The notes under the pieces: model-generated | What the model was told of the DNA's origin: nothing | What the model saw: only the letters and a program-made list of their open reading frames with translations | Database searches by the model: none | Translations under genes and position numbers: made by a program | DNA from: Brevundimonas vancanneytii | GTDB taxonomy: Bacteria; Pseudomonadota; Alphaproteobacteria; Caulobacterales; Caulobacteraceae | Assembly (NCBI GenBank): GCA_945874855.1 | Contig: CAMCIP010000126.1 | Coordinates: forward strand, 1-6,830 | Direction of reading: 5' to 3' | Length of the DNA: 6,830 nt | In this document: positions 1 through 6,718 of the stretch, piece by piece | How positions within the stretch are numbered: the stretch's first letter is position 1 | How the letters are laid out: each line of letters starts with the position of its first letter

Positions 1-300
1 GCCGCCGGCCTGCTGGTGCGGGCCGCGGCGATCCCGGCGCCCGGGGCGGCCGAGACCCGCTGGTCGGTGCGGGCCGCGCCTTCGGCCGAACTGGAGGCGC
101 GCGCGCCGGGGCGGCCGGCCTTTGCGGCGACCCTGACCCGCAGCCGGGCCGGCGTCCCGCCCGAGGAATGGATCATGGAGTGGGATCGTGACACACGCGT
201 CTTCGTCGAACCGCAGGCATCTGGCGGTCTGGTTTCCCTTCCTGCCCAGCGACCGGCTGGCGCGCGAGACGGCCCGGACCGGCGGTCCCGCGCCGCCTGA
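1..300 (+). CDS. imuA: ImuA, SOS mutagenesis accessory protein (3' end only)
   Basis: This is the C-terminal 99 codons of an open frame that enters from the left edge and stops with TGA at 298-300. ImuA is a RecA/SulA-like accessory protein that works with ImuB and DnaE2 in damage-induced translesion synthesis. What is visible is the ImuA-type tail: a TRWxVRAAPS strand (positions about 55-84), an APGRPAF segment (about 106-123) and the hallmark WIMEWDRDT strand (169-195). The residues after that are Pro/Arg/Gly-rich and look poorly constrained. The identification rests on this tail and on the adjacent imuB and dnaE2; the ATP-binding core lies outside the window. The last 113 bp also encode the start of imuB in another frame, so translation of the two is likely coupled. 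The true start and the SOS promoter are not in view. Confidence 0.82.
   Translation, partial: AAGLLVRAAAIPAPGAAETRWSVRAAPSAELEARAPGRPAFAATLTRSRAGVPPEEWIMEWDRDTRVFVEPQASGGLVSLPAQRPAGARDGPDRRSRAA
177..180 (+). promoter_or_regulatory. Ribosome binding site that fixes the imuB start
   Basis: GGAG lies 7 nt upstream of the GTG at 188-190. It supports GTG 188 as the imuB start, deep inside the imuA reading frame, instead of a start after the imuA stop. The conserved ImuB N-terminus begins only about 10 residues after this GTG, so a later start would delete it. Confidence 0.65.
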
Positions 301-1744
301 GGGGCCCGTGGTGCTGGTGGAAAAGGTCAAGGGCGCCCTGCGCCTGGCGGGGGCGGACCCCTGCGCCCTGGCCCTGGGCCTGACGCCCGGCATGACCCTG
401 GCCGACGCCCGGGCGCGCCTGCCCGAGGTCCGCGCCGTGCCGCACGACCCCGCGGCGGACGCGGACCTGACGGCGCGGGTGCTGGAGGATTTCGGCCGGT
501 TCAGCCCGATGGCGGCGCTGGACCCGCCGCACGGCCTGGTGCTGGACGTGACCGGCTGCGCCCATCTGTTCGGCGGCGAGGACGGGCTGATGCGGGCGGT
601 GCGGACGCGGGTCGGGCGGCTGGGTCTGCAGATGCGGGCGGGTCTGGCGCGCACGCCCCAGACGGCGCGGGCCCTGGCGCGCTTCGGTCCCGGCGGGATC
701 GTGGCCCCGGGTCAGGACCGGGTCACGGCGCGGCGCCTGCCGGTCGAGGCGCTGGAGGCCGGGCCCGCCGCGACCCAGGCGCTGCGGCGCGCGGGGCTGA
801 CGTCGGTGGGCGCGGTGGACGACCGGCCGCGCCCCGCCCTGGCCGCCCGTTTCGGCGCGGGCTTCCCCACCCGTCTGGACCGGCTGCTGGGGCTGGAGGA
901 CGTGCGCATCACCCCGGTGCGGCCGCCGGCGCCGATCGTCGTCGACCGCGTCCTGGCCGAGCCGGTCACGGACGGGGCGGCGGTCCAGGCCGTGACCGAC
1001 GACCTGCTGGTCGAGGCCATGGCCCGGCTGGAGGCGCGGCTGCAGGGGGGGCGGGCCTTCCGTCTGGGCGTCTTTCGCGTCGACGGCGAGGTGCGGCGCA
1101 TCGCCGTGGGCACGGCGCGGCCCACCCGCGATGCCCGGGCCGTGTCGCGGCTGTTTCGCGAGCGGCTGGCGGCCCTGGCCCGGCCGCTGGACCCCGGCTT
1201 CGGCCTGGACCATTTCCGCATGGAGGTGGTCGAGGTCCAGGATCTGGCTCCCGTCCAGCCCGCCTTCGACGCCGCCCCGGCCCAGGCCGAGGCGCTGGAT
1301 GCCCTGATCGACCGCCTGGGCGCCCGGCTGGGACCCGGGGCCGTGCTGCGGGTCCGGCCCGTGGCCTCGCACCTGCCCGAACGGGCCTGGCGACTGGACC
1401 CCGCCTGCAGGGGCGGCTCCAGCGACGACTGGCCCGCGCGCGACCCCGGCGAGCCGCCGCTGCGCCCGCTGCATCTGTTCGACCGGCCCCAGCCGATCGA
1501 GGCCATCGCCCTGGCCCCCGACGGCCCGCCCGCGCGCTTCCGCTGGCGGCGGGTGACCCATCAGGTGACCCGCGCCGAGGGGCCCGAGCGGATCGAGGGC
1601 GAGTGGTGGCGCCGGCCCGGCCGGCCCGCGCGCGACTATTACCGCGTCGAGGACGCCGACGGCCGCCGCTTCTGGCTGTTCCGCGCCGGCCGGTTCGGCG
1701 AGGAGCCCGCGCCGCGCTGGTACGTCCACGGCCTGTTCCCATGA
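188..1744 (+). CDS. imuB: ImuB, catalytically inactive Y-family polymerase-like protein
   Basis: This 518-residue protein has the usual ImuB length. ImuB resembles DinB/UmuC polymerases but serves as the adaptor that brings ImuA and DnaE2 to the sliding clamp at lesions. The N-terminus HLAVWFPFLPSDR (about residues 11-23) replaces the acidic HxDMDxFF motif of active Y-family enzymes. At residues 105-123, FSPMAALDPPHGLVLDVTG occupies the place of the SIDEA motif and lacks its catalytic acidic pair. An HhH-like region covers about residues 184-223 and a little-finger-like region about 254-355. The C-terminal third carries LRPLHLFDRP (from residue 425), a candidate clamp-binding motif, and ends in a basic/aromatic segment typical of the family (RRPGRPARDYYRVED, then WYVHGLFP). 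The GTG start at 188 has GGAG 7 nt upstream. It overlaps imuA by 113 bp, and its TGA (1742-1744) overlaps the dnaE2 ATG. Expression is expected from an SOS promoter upstream of imuA. Confidence 0.96.
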   Translation: MTHASSSNRRHLAVWFPFLPSDRLARETARTGGPAPPEGPVVLVEKVKGALRLAGADPCALALGLTPGMTLADARARLPEVRAVPHDPAADADLTARVLEDFGRFSPMAALDPPHGLVLDVTGCAHLFGGEDGLMRAVRTRVGRLGLQMRAGLARTPQTARALARFGPGGIVAPGQDRVTARRLPVEALEAGPAATQALRRAGLTSVGAVDDRPRPALAARFGAGFPTRLDRLLGLEDVRITPVRPPAPIVVDRVLAEPVTDGAAVQAVTDDLLVEAMARLEARLQGGRAFRLGVFRVDGEVRRIAVGTARPTRDARAVSRLFRERLAALARPLDPGFGLDHFRMEVVEVQDLAPVQPAFDAAPAQAEALDALIDRLGARLGPGAVLRVRPVASHLPERAWRLDPACRGGSSDDWPARDPGEPPLRPLHLFDRPQPIEAIALAPDGPPARFRWRRVTHQVTRAEGPERIEGEWWRRPGRPARDYYRVEDADGRRFWLFRAGRFGEEPAPRWYVHGLFP

Positions 1745-4700
1745 CGGCCTCCGCCTATGCCGAGCTGGTGGCGGCCAGCAATTTCTCCTTCCTGAGGGGG
1801 GCGTCGCATCCCAAGTCCCTGGTCCTGACGGCCCTTCTGCGCGGCCAGACCGGTCTGGGACTGGCGGACCGCAACACGGTGGCGGGCACGGTCCGGGCGT
1901 GGAGCGCCCTGCGCCAGCTGCGCCGCGACGGCTGGTCGCCGCCTGAAAAACTGCGCGACGGCGGCTCCCCCGGCGAGATCGCCTGGCGCGAGGATCCGCT
2001 GAACGATCCGGCCCTGTCGGATCTGGTGCGCGACCGGGCCGCGGACTTTCGCCTGCTGACGGGCGCGCGGCTGGCGTTCGAGGACGGCACCCCGGATGTG
2101 GTGGCCCATCCGGAGGACCGGGCCGGCTGGGGCCGGCTGACGCGTCTCCTGACCCTGGGCAGCCGGCGGGGGAAGAAGGGCGAGTGCCGGCTGGGACTGG
2201 ACGATCTGCTGGCCGATCCCGAGGGGTTGCTGCTGACGGTCGTGCCCGACCGGCGGCTGGAAGCCCTGCCGGGCGTTCTGGCGCGGCTGGAGGCGGCCCG
2301 GCCCGGCGCGGTCTGGCTGGGCGCCGCCCTGCACCGTCGGGGCGACGACCGGCGCCGGCTGGCCCGGCTGGGGGCGCTGGCCCGGGCCGCCGGTGTGCCC
2401 CTGCTGGCCATGAACGACGTCCTGTATCACGACCCTGCCGAGCGCGACCTTCAGGACGTCCTGACCTGCATCCGCGACGGCGTGACCCTGGAGCAGGCGG
2501 GCCGGCGCCTGCTGGCCAATGCCGAGCGCCATCTGAAGCGGCCCGCCGAGATGGCGCGCCTGTTCGCCGACGCTCCGGACGCGATCGCCCAGACCCAGGT
2601 TCTTCTGGCCCGGTCGACCTTCGATCTGGACCAGCTGCGCTATGAATATCCGGAGGAGCCCGTACCGCCGGGCCGGACGCCCCAGGCCTGGCTGGAGGAC
2701 CTGACCTGGCGTCGCGCCGCCGTGCGCTGGCCCGACGGCGTGCCGGCGAAGGTGGAGGCCCAGCTGGCCAGGGAGCTGGCCTTCATCGCCGACCGCCGGC
2801 TGGCTCCCTATTTCCTGACCATCCACGACGTGGTGCGGGTGGCCGAGGACAAGGGCATCCTGTGCCAGGGGCGGGGCTCGGCGGCCAATTCGGCCGTCTG
2901 CTACGCCCTGGGCATCACCTGCGTGGACCCGGCCGAGCACGATCTGCTGTTCGAGCGTTTCCTGTCCACCAGCCGTGACGAGCCGCCCGACATCGACGTC
3001 GATTTCGAGCACGAGCGGCGCGAGGAGATCATCCAGCACATCTATGACCGCTATGGCCGCGCGCGGGCCGGCATCGTCGCCACGGTGATCCGCTACCGTC
3101 CCCGCAGCGCCATCCGCGAAGTGGGCAAGGTGCTGGGCCTGACCGAGGACGTGACGGCGCGCCTGGCCTCGACCCAGTGGGGCAGCTGGGGCGCGACCCT
3201 GCCGGACTCCCAGGTCGAGCAGGCGGGGATGGACCCGGACAATCCGGTGATCCGGCGGGCCCTGGACATGGCCGGGCGCATCCTCGGCTTTCCGCGCCAC
3301 CTCAGCCAGCACGTCGGCGGCTTCATCCTGACGCGCGGGCGGCTGGACGAACTGGTCCCCATCGGCAATGCCGCCATGGCCGACCGCACCTTCATCGAAT
3401 GGGACAAGGACGACGTCGACGACCTGGGCCTGATGAAGGTCGACGTGCTGGCGCTGGGCATGCTGACCTGCATCCGCAAGGCGCTGGACCTGATGCGCGA
3501 CCACCAGGGCGTGGACCACGACCTGGCCTCCATCCCGACCGAACAGACCGACGTCTACGACATGCTGTGCCGGGGCGATTCCGTCGGCGTCTTCCAGGTC
3601 GAGAGCCGGGCCCAGATCAACATGCTGCCGCGTCTGAGGCCGCGCACCTTCTACGATCTGGTGATCCAGGTGGCGATCGTGCGGCCCGGGCCGATCCAGG
3701 GCGACATGGTCCATCCCTATCTCCGTCGACGCGGCGGCAAGGAGCCGGTGGACTATGCCCGGCCCGGCCCGCCGCATGACCCCGACGAGCTGAAGAAGGT
3801 GCTGCACCGCACCCTGGGCGTGCCCCTCTTCCAGGAGCAGGCCATGAAGGTGGCCATGGTGGCGGCCGAGTTCACCGACGCCGAGGCCAACGGCCTGAGG
3901 AAGGCCATGGGCACCTTCCGCGGCGACGGCACCCTGCACACCTATCAGGACCGGATGGTGGGGCGGATGATCGCACGGGGCTATGATCCGGACTTCGCCC
4001 GGCGGTGCTTCGAGCAGATCAAGGGGTTCGGCTCCTACGGCTTTCCCGAAAGCCACGCCGCCAGCTTCGCCAAGCTGGTCTACGTCTCGTCCTGGATCAA
4101 ATGCCGGCACCCGGCCGCCTTCGCCTGCGCCCTGCTGAACAGCCAGCCGATGGGCTTCTACGCCCCGGCCCAGATCGTGCGCGACGCCCGGGAGCATGGG
4201 GTCGAGGTGCGGCCGATCGACGTCAATCTCAGCGGCTGGGACAATACACTGGAAGGCGGAGCCGAAGCGCCGGCCCTGCGGCTGGGCCTGCGCCAGATCG
4301 ACGGCCTGCGCCGCGACTGGGCCGAGGCCCTGACGGTCGGCCGGACCGGGCCGTTCGGGACGGTGGAGGAGCTGATGCGGCGGGCCCGGCTGCCGGTCGC
4401 GGCCCTCAGGCGTCTGGCCGACGCCGACGCCTTCCGGTCGATGGGTCTGGACCGGCGCGAGGCGCTGTGGGCGGTGCGGCGCTTGCCCGACGATGATCCC
4501 CTGCCGCTGTTCGCCGCCGCCGACGCCCGCGAACTGGGCGAGGAGGAGGACGCGTGCCTGCCGGTCATGGCGCTGGGCGAACATGTGGCCGCCGACTATC
4601 AGACCACGCGCCTGTCGCTGAAATCCCACCCCATGGCCCTGCTCAGGCCCGTCTTCGCGGCCGAGGGTCTGCTGAGCGCCGCCGACCTGGCCTCACGCCG

Positions 4701-5070
4701 CGGCGGGTCGCGGGTCCGCACCGCGGGGGTGGTGCTGGTGCGTCAGCGGCCGGGCAACGGCAAGGCCATCTTCATCACCCTGGAGGACGAGACGGGGGTC
4801 ACCAATCTGGTCCTGTGGGCCCGCACCTTCGAGGCGCACCGCCGGATCGTCATGGGCGCCCGTCTTCTGGGCGTGGAGGGGCTGGTGGAAAGGAGCCCCG
4901 AAGGGGTGCTGCATCTGGTCGCAGAACGGCTGTTCGACCGCTCGGGCGAGCTGAACCGCCTGTCGGCCGACCATGAGCCGGTGATCCAGCTGTCAGGGGC
5001 CGACGAGGTCACGCGCCCCCAGCATCCGCGCAACCTCCGCATCCTGCCCGGGTCGCGGGACTTCCACTGA
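1741..5070 (+). CDS. dnaE2: DnaE2 (ImuC), error-prone DNA polymerase III alpha subunit
   Basis: This 1109-residue C-family polymerase is the catalytic subunit of the ImuA-ImuB-DnaE2 translesion mutasome. ATG 1741 overlaps the imuB stop (ATGA) and starts right before the conserved YAEL...SNFSFLRGASHP block. The frame is open back to 1603, but that stretch lies inside imuB. There is no clear Shine-Dalgarno, so translation probably depends on coupling to imuB. Domains in order: PHP-like domain (about 5-235), palm with GRGSAANS (377-384) and PPDIDVDF (catalytic D419 and D421), a fingers region with HLSQHVGGF (from 520), the third catalytic Asp D568 in MKVDVLALG, helix-hairpin-helix region, LPLF (921-924), and an OB fold (about 990-1065). 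The C-terminus is HPRNLRILPGSRDFH, a DnaE2 hallmark. PHP metal ligands look degenerate (V10 and A12 in place of HxH; ADRN at 42-45; NDVLY at 225-229), so proofreading by this domain is unlikely. All three polymerase aspartates are present and the frame is intact. Confidence 0.98.
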   Translation: MTASAYAELVAASNFSFLRGASHPKSLVLTALLRGQTGLGLADRNTVAGTVRAWSALRQLRRDGWSPPEKLRDGGSPGEIAWREDPLNDPALSDLVRDRAADFRLLTGARLAFEDGTPDVVAHPEDRAGWGRLTRLLTLGSRRGKKGECRLGLDDLLADPEGLLLTVVPDRRLEALPGVLARLEAARPGAVWLGAALHRRGDDRRRLARLGALARAAGVPLLAMNDVLYHDPAERDLQDVLTCIRDGVTLEQAGRRLLANAERHLKRPAEMARLFADAPDAIAQTQVLLARSTFDLDQLRYEYPEEPVPPGRTPQAWLEDLTWRRAAVRWPDGVPAKVEAQLARELAFIADRRLAPYFLTIHDVVRVAEDKGILCQGRGSAANSAVCYALGITCVDPAEHDLLFERFLSTSRDEPPDIDVDFEHERREEIIQHIYDRYGRARAGIVATVIRYRPRSAIREVGKVLGLTEDVTARLASTQWGSWGATLPDSQVEQAGMDPDNPVIRRALDMAGRILGFPRHLSQHVGGFILTRGRLDELVPIGNAAMADRTFIEWDKDDVDDLGLMKVDVLALGMLTCIRKALDLMRDHQGVDHDLASIPTEQTDVYDMLCRGDSVGVFQVESRAQINMLPRLRPRTFYDLVIQVAIVRPGPIQGDMVHPYLRRRGGKEPVDYARPGPPHDPDELKKVLHRTLGVPLFQEQAMKVAMVAAEFTDAEANGLRKAMGTFRGDGTLHTYQDRMVGRMIARGYDPDFARRCFEQIKGFGSYGFPESHAASFAKLVYVSSWIKCRHPAAFACALLNSQPMGFYAPAQIVRDAREHGVEVRPIDVNLSGWDNTLEGGAEAPALRLGLRQIDGLRRDWAEALTVGRTGPFGTVEELMRRARLPVAALRRLADADAFRSMGLDRREALWAVRRLPDDDPLPLFAAADARELGEEEDACLPVMALGEHVAADYQTTRLSLKSHPMALLRPVFAAEGLLSAADLASRRGGSRVRTAGVVLVRQRPGNGKAIFITLEDETGVTNLVLWARTFEAHRRIVMGARLLGVEGLVERSPEGVLHLVAERLFDRSGELNRLSADHEPVIQLSGADEVTRPQHPRNLRILPGSRDFH

Positions 5071-5078
5071 GGCCGGCG

Positions 5079-5107
5079 CGCCGCGACGCGTCAGCGCACG
5101 CGCGGCG
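5079..5107. terminator. GC-rich hairpin between convergent dnaE2 and lipoprotein gene
   Basis: CGCCGC (5079-5084) pairs with GCGGCG (5102-5107), and inside it GCGT (5088-5091) pairs with ACGC (5098-5101) around a 6-nt loop, with a 3-nt bulge on one side. It sits just after the dnaE2 stop and spans the 3' end of the lipoprotein gene, where a shared terminator would be expected. There is no T-run on either strand, and GC-rich DNA forms such stems easily by chance, so this is a weak call. Confidence 0.25.
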
Positions 5108-5318
5108 ACGGCCCTCCGGCGATCCGGCAGACGTAGTCCCGTTCCGGTTCACCATTCATCGCGCTCGAGATGGGCACCAGGATGCCGCCGCGCTGACGGC
5201 AATCCTCGCTCAGCCGCTCAAAGGCTGCCGCATAGGGGCCAGAGCCGGCGCCCTCGGTGGCGCAGGCCGCCAGCGAGAGCAGGCCGGCAAGGGCGGCGAG
5301 ACGAAACGGGGTTTTCAT
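5091..5318 (-). CDS. Small lipoprotein of unknown function
   Basis: This 75-residue protein has a classic lipoprotein signal: K2 and R6, a hydrophobic stretch (about residues 7-18), then the lipobox L-A-A-C with the lipidated cysteine at C19. The mature part is only 57 residues, so it should be a membrane-anchored periplasmic or outer-membrane peptide. It holds two further cysteines, C40 and C64, in CRQRGGILVPI and DYVCRI contexts, which could form a disulfide across the short domain. I do not recognise a named family. The start ATG (5316-5318) has GGAG (complement of 5327-5330) 8 nt upstream, and coding is supported by the intact signal peptide. It converges on dnaE2 with 20 bp between stop codons and diverges from the sqdB-like gene. 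It could respond to envelope conditions, but nothing in the sequence shows its role. Confidence 0.82.
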   Translation of the reverse strand: MKTPFRLAALAGLLSLAACATEGAGSGPYAAAFERLSEDCRQRGGILVPISSAMNGEPERDYVCRIAGGPSPRVR

Positions 5319-5369
5319 GGCGGCGTCTCCATCGATCCTGCGGACCGCCGGGGCCCGCCCGCCGTTCCG

Positions 5370-5396
5370 CTTGGCGAAGTCAGCATGGTCGCCAAG
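5370..5396. repeat. 8-bp inverted repeat in the divergent intergenic region
   Basis: CTTGGCGA (5370-5377) and TCGCCAAG (5389-5396) are a perfect inverted repeat with an 11-bp spacer. It lies about 50 bp upstream of the lipoprotein start and about 90 bp upstream of the sqdB start, in the only non-coding stretch of note here. The two arms are separated by roughly one helical turn plus (arm centres 19 bp apart), a geometry used by dimeric repressors. It could equally form a short RNA hairpin in the lipoprotein leader. No T-run follows, so it is not a standard terminator. Confidence 0.4.
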
Positions 5397-5431
5397 GTGG
5401 GCCCGTCAATCCCCGGGGGCAAGCCCGCGGC

Positions 5432-5459
5432 TTGACCGGTTCGCCGCATAAGCTAGGCA
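5432..5459 (+). promoter_or_regulatory. Candidate housekeeping promoter for the sqdB-like gene
   Basis: TTGACCG (5432-5438) followed after 13 nt by GCTAGGCA (5452-5459) resembles the Caulobacter sigma-73 pattern TTGAC-GS, N10-14, GCTANAWC. The -35 half is strong and the first four bases of the -10 half match. Transcription would begin near 5465, leaving a short leader of about 20 nt with AGGGAAG (5475-5481) as ribosome binding site before ATG 5486. This is called by eye from a known consensus. Confidence 0.45.
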
Positions 5460-5480
5460 GGATGGATGGCGGCTAGGGAA

Positions 5481-5495
5481 GTTCAATGAAGGTTC
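5481..5495 (+). promoter_or_regulatory. LexA (SOS) box-like GTTC-N7-GTTC over the sqdB start codon
   Basis: GTTC at 5481-5484 and GTTC at 5492-5495 are separated by exactly 7 bases, matching the direct-repeat LexA operator known in alphaproteobacteria. A third GTTC follows at 5498-5501. The element covers the end of the ribosome binding site and the ATG at 5486-5488, just downstream of the predicted promoter, where a bound repressor could block transcription. The second and third GTTC arise from GTT codons (V3, V5), which are rare in this GC-rich DNA. A match of coding origin (VLVLGG in a Rossmann motif) is the main alternative. Confidence 0.35.
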
Positions 5496-6718
5496 TGGTT
5501 CTGGGTGGCGACGGCTTCTGCGGCTGGCCCACGGCGCTGCATCTCTCGGCGCGCGGATGGGACGTCGTGATCGTCGACAACCTCAGCCGGCGCGACATCG
5601 ACAATGAACTTGAGGTCGGCTCGCTGACGCCGATCCGGCCGATGGGCGAGCGACTGGCCGCCTGGCGCGAGGTTTCCGGCCGGTCGATCGGCTTCGTCAA
5701 TCTGACGGCCGGCAAGGAGTTCGACCGTCTGGTCGCCCTGATCCGCGAGGAGAAGCCGGACGCCGTGGTCCATTTCGCGGAACAGCGCGCGGCCCCCTAT
5801 TCGATGAAGTCGGCGCGGCACAAGCTGTACACCGTCGACAACAACATCAACGCCACCAACCATCTGCTGGCCGCCATCGTCGAGAGCGGGCTGGACGTGC
5901 ATCTGGCCCATCTGGGCACCATGGGGGTCTATGGCTACGGCACCGCCGGCCTGCGCATCCCCGAGGGCTATCTGAAGGTCACGGTCGACACCGACAACGG
6001 CCCGGCGGTGCAGGAAATCCTGTTCCCGCCCAATCCGGGGTCGATCTATCACCTGACCAAGACCCAGGACGCCCTGCTGTTCCAGTTCTATGCCCGCAAC
6101 GACAATCTGCGGATCACGGACCTGCACCAGGGCATCGTCTGGGGCACCCAGACCGAGGAGACGCGCCGGGACGCGCGGCTGATCAACCGGTTCGACTACG
6201 ACGGCGACTACGGCACGGTGCTGAACCGGTTCCTGATGCAGGCCGCCGTCGGCCACCCCCTGACGGTGCACGGCACGGGCGGCCAGACCCGGGCCTTCAT
6301 CCACATCCAGGATACGGTCCGCTGCGTCGAACTGGCCCTGCAGCACCCGCCGAGGGGCGGCGACCGGGTCAAGATCCTGAACCAGATGACCGAAAGCCGT
6401 CGCGTGCGCGACCTCGCCGCCCTGGTGGCCGACCGTACCGGGGCGGAGGTGGCCCATGTGCCCAATCCGCGCCAGGAGGCCGACGAGAACGATCTGGTGG
6501 TCGCCAACGACCAGTTCCGCGACCTCGGCCTGGATCCGATCACCCTCGAGACCGGCCTGATGGACGAGGTCACCGACATCGCCCGCCGCTATGCCGACCG
6601 GGTCGATCTGTCGAAGATCCCCTGCGTCTCCGCCTGGAACGCGCGTCGCGGTCAGGCCGTGGCCGAGGGGGCCCCGCAGTCGACCCCGACATCCCCCCGG
6701 GCGCGCATCGCCGGATGA
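5486..6718 (+). CDS. sqdB: UDP-sulfoquinovose synthase (SQD1/SqdB family)
   Basis: This 410-residue extended short-chain dehydrogenase closely follows the SQD1/SqdB pattern. The family converts UDP-glucose and sulfite to UDP-sulfoquinovose, the head-group donor for the sulfolipid SQDG, with tightly held NAD. Visible signatures: nucleotide-binding GGDGFCGW (residues 7-14), DNLSRR after the second strand, SLTPI, VVHFAEQRAAPYSM (94-107), LGTMGVYG with catalytic T145, YHLTK with Y188 and K192, the NRFDYDGDYGTVLNRF block (from 234), AVGHPLTV and GGQTRAF (Q267). These match plant SQD1 and bacterial SqdB much better than generic UDP-glucose epimerases. The C-terminal tail after about residue 385 is low-complexity. 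The ATG at 5486 has AGGGAAG upstream. Its stop overlaps the next start (ATGA), so it heads an operon. A sulfosugar role in surface glycans instead of lipid is possible. Confidence 0.88.
   Translation: MKVLVLGGDGFCGWPTALHLSARGWDVVIVDNLSRRDIDNELEVGSLTPIRPMGERLAAWREVSGRSIGFVNLTAGKEFDRLVALIREEKPDAVVHFAEQRAAPYSMKSARHKLYTVDNNINATNHLLAAIVESGLDVHLAHLGTMGVYGYGTAGLRIPEGYLKVTVDTDNGPAVQEILFPPNPGSIYHLTKTQDALLFQFYARNDNLRITDLHQGIVWGTQTEETRRDARLINRFDYDGDYGTVLNRFLMQAAVGHPLTVHGTGGQTRAFIHIQDTVRCVELALQHPPRGGDRVKILNQMTESRRVRDLAALVADRTGAEVAHVPNPRQEADENDLVVANDQFRDLGLDPITLETGLMDEVTDIARRYADRVDLSKIPCVSAWNARRGQAVAEGAPQSTPTSPRARIAG

Noticed and set aside
1678..1696. Two GTTC tetramers near the end of imuB as an SOS box for dnaE2
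   Set aside because: They are 11 bases apart instead of 7 and lie within conserved coding sequence.
173..1729. Long 518-codon open frame on the minus strand opposite imuB
   Set aside because: It is the antisense of imuB in a GC-rich genome, is dominated by Arg, Gln, Gly and Pro, and shows no recognisable domain.
1603..1740. Upstream extension of dnaE2 to a GTG at 1603
   Set aside because: The extra 46 residues are Arg/Pro-rich out-of-frame imuB sequence; family homology begins right after ATG 1741, which forms an ATGA overlap.
1639..4629. 996-codon open frame on the minus strand opposite dnaE2
   Set aside because: Antisense shadow: low-complexity composition rich in Gln, His and Gly, no motifs, and fully covered by the well-conserved dnaE2.
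5401..5409. Perfect TTGACGG on the minus strand as a -35 for the lipoprotein gene
   Set aside because: No convincing -10 lies at an acceptable distance: the nearest GCTGAC is 18 nt away and matches poorly.
6225..6234. GAACCGGTTC palindrome inside sqdB
   Set aside because: It encodes the conserved LNRF of the family and the spacing fits no LexA box; best explained by coding.
5483..6457. 324-codon minus-strand frame opposite sqdB
   Set aside because: Shadow of the strongly conserved SQD1-type gene, without recognisable protein features.
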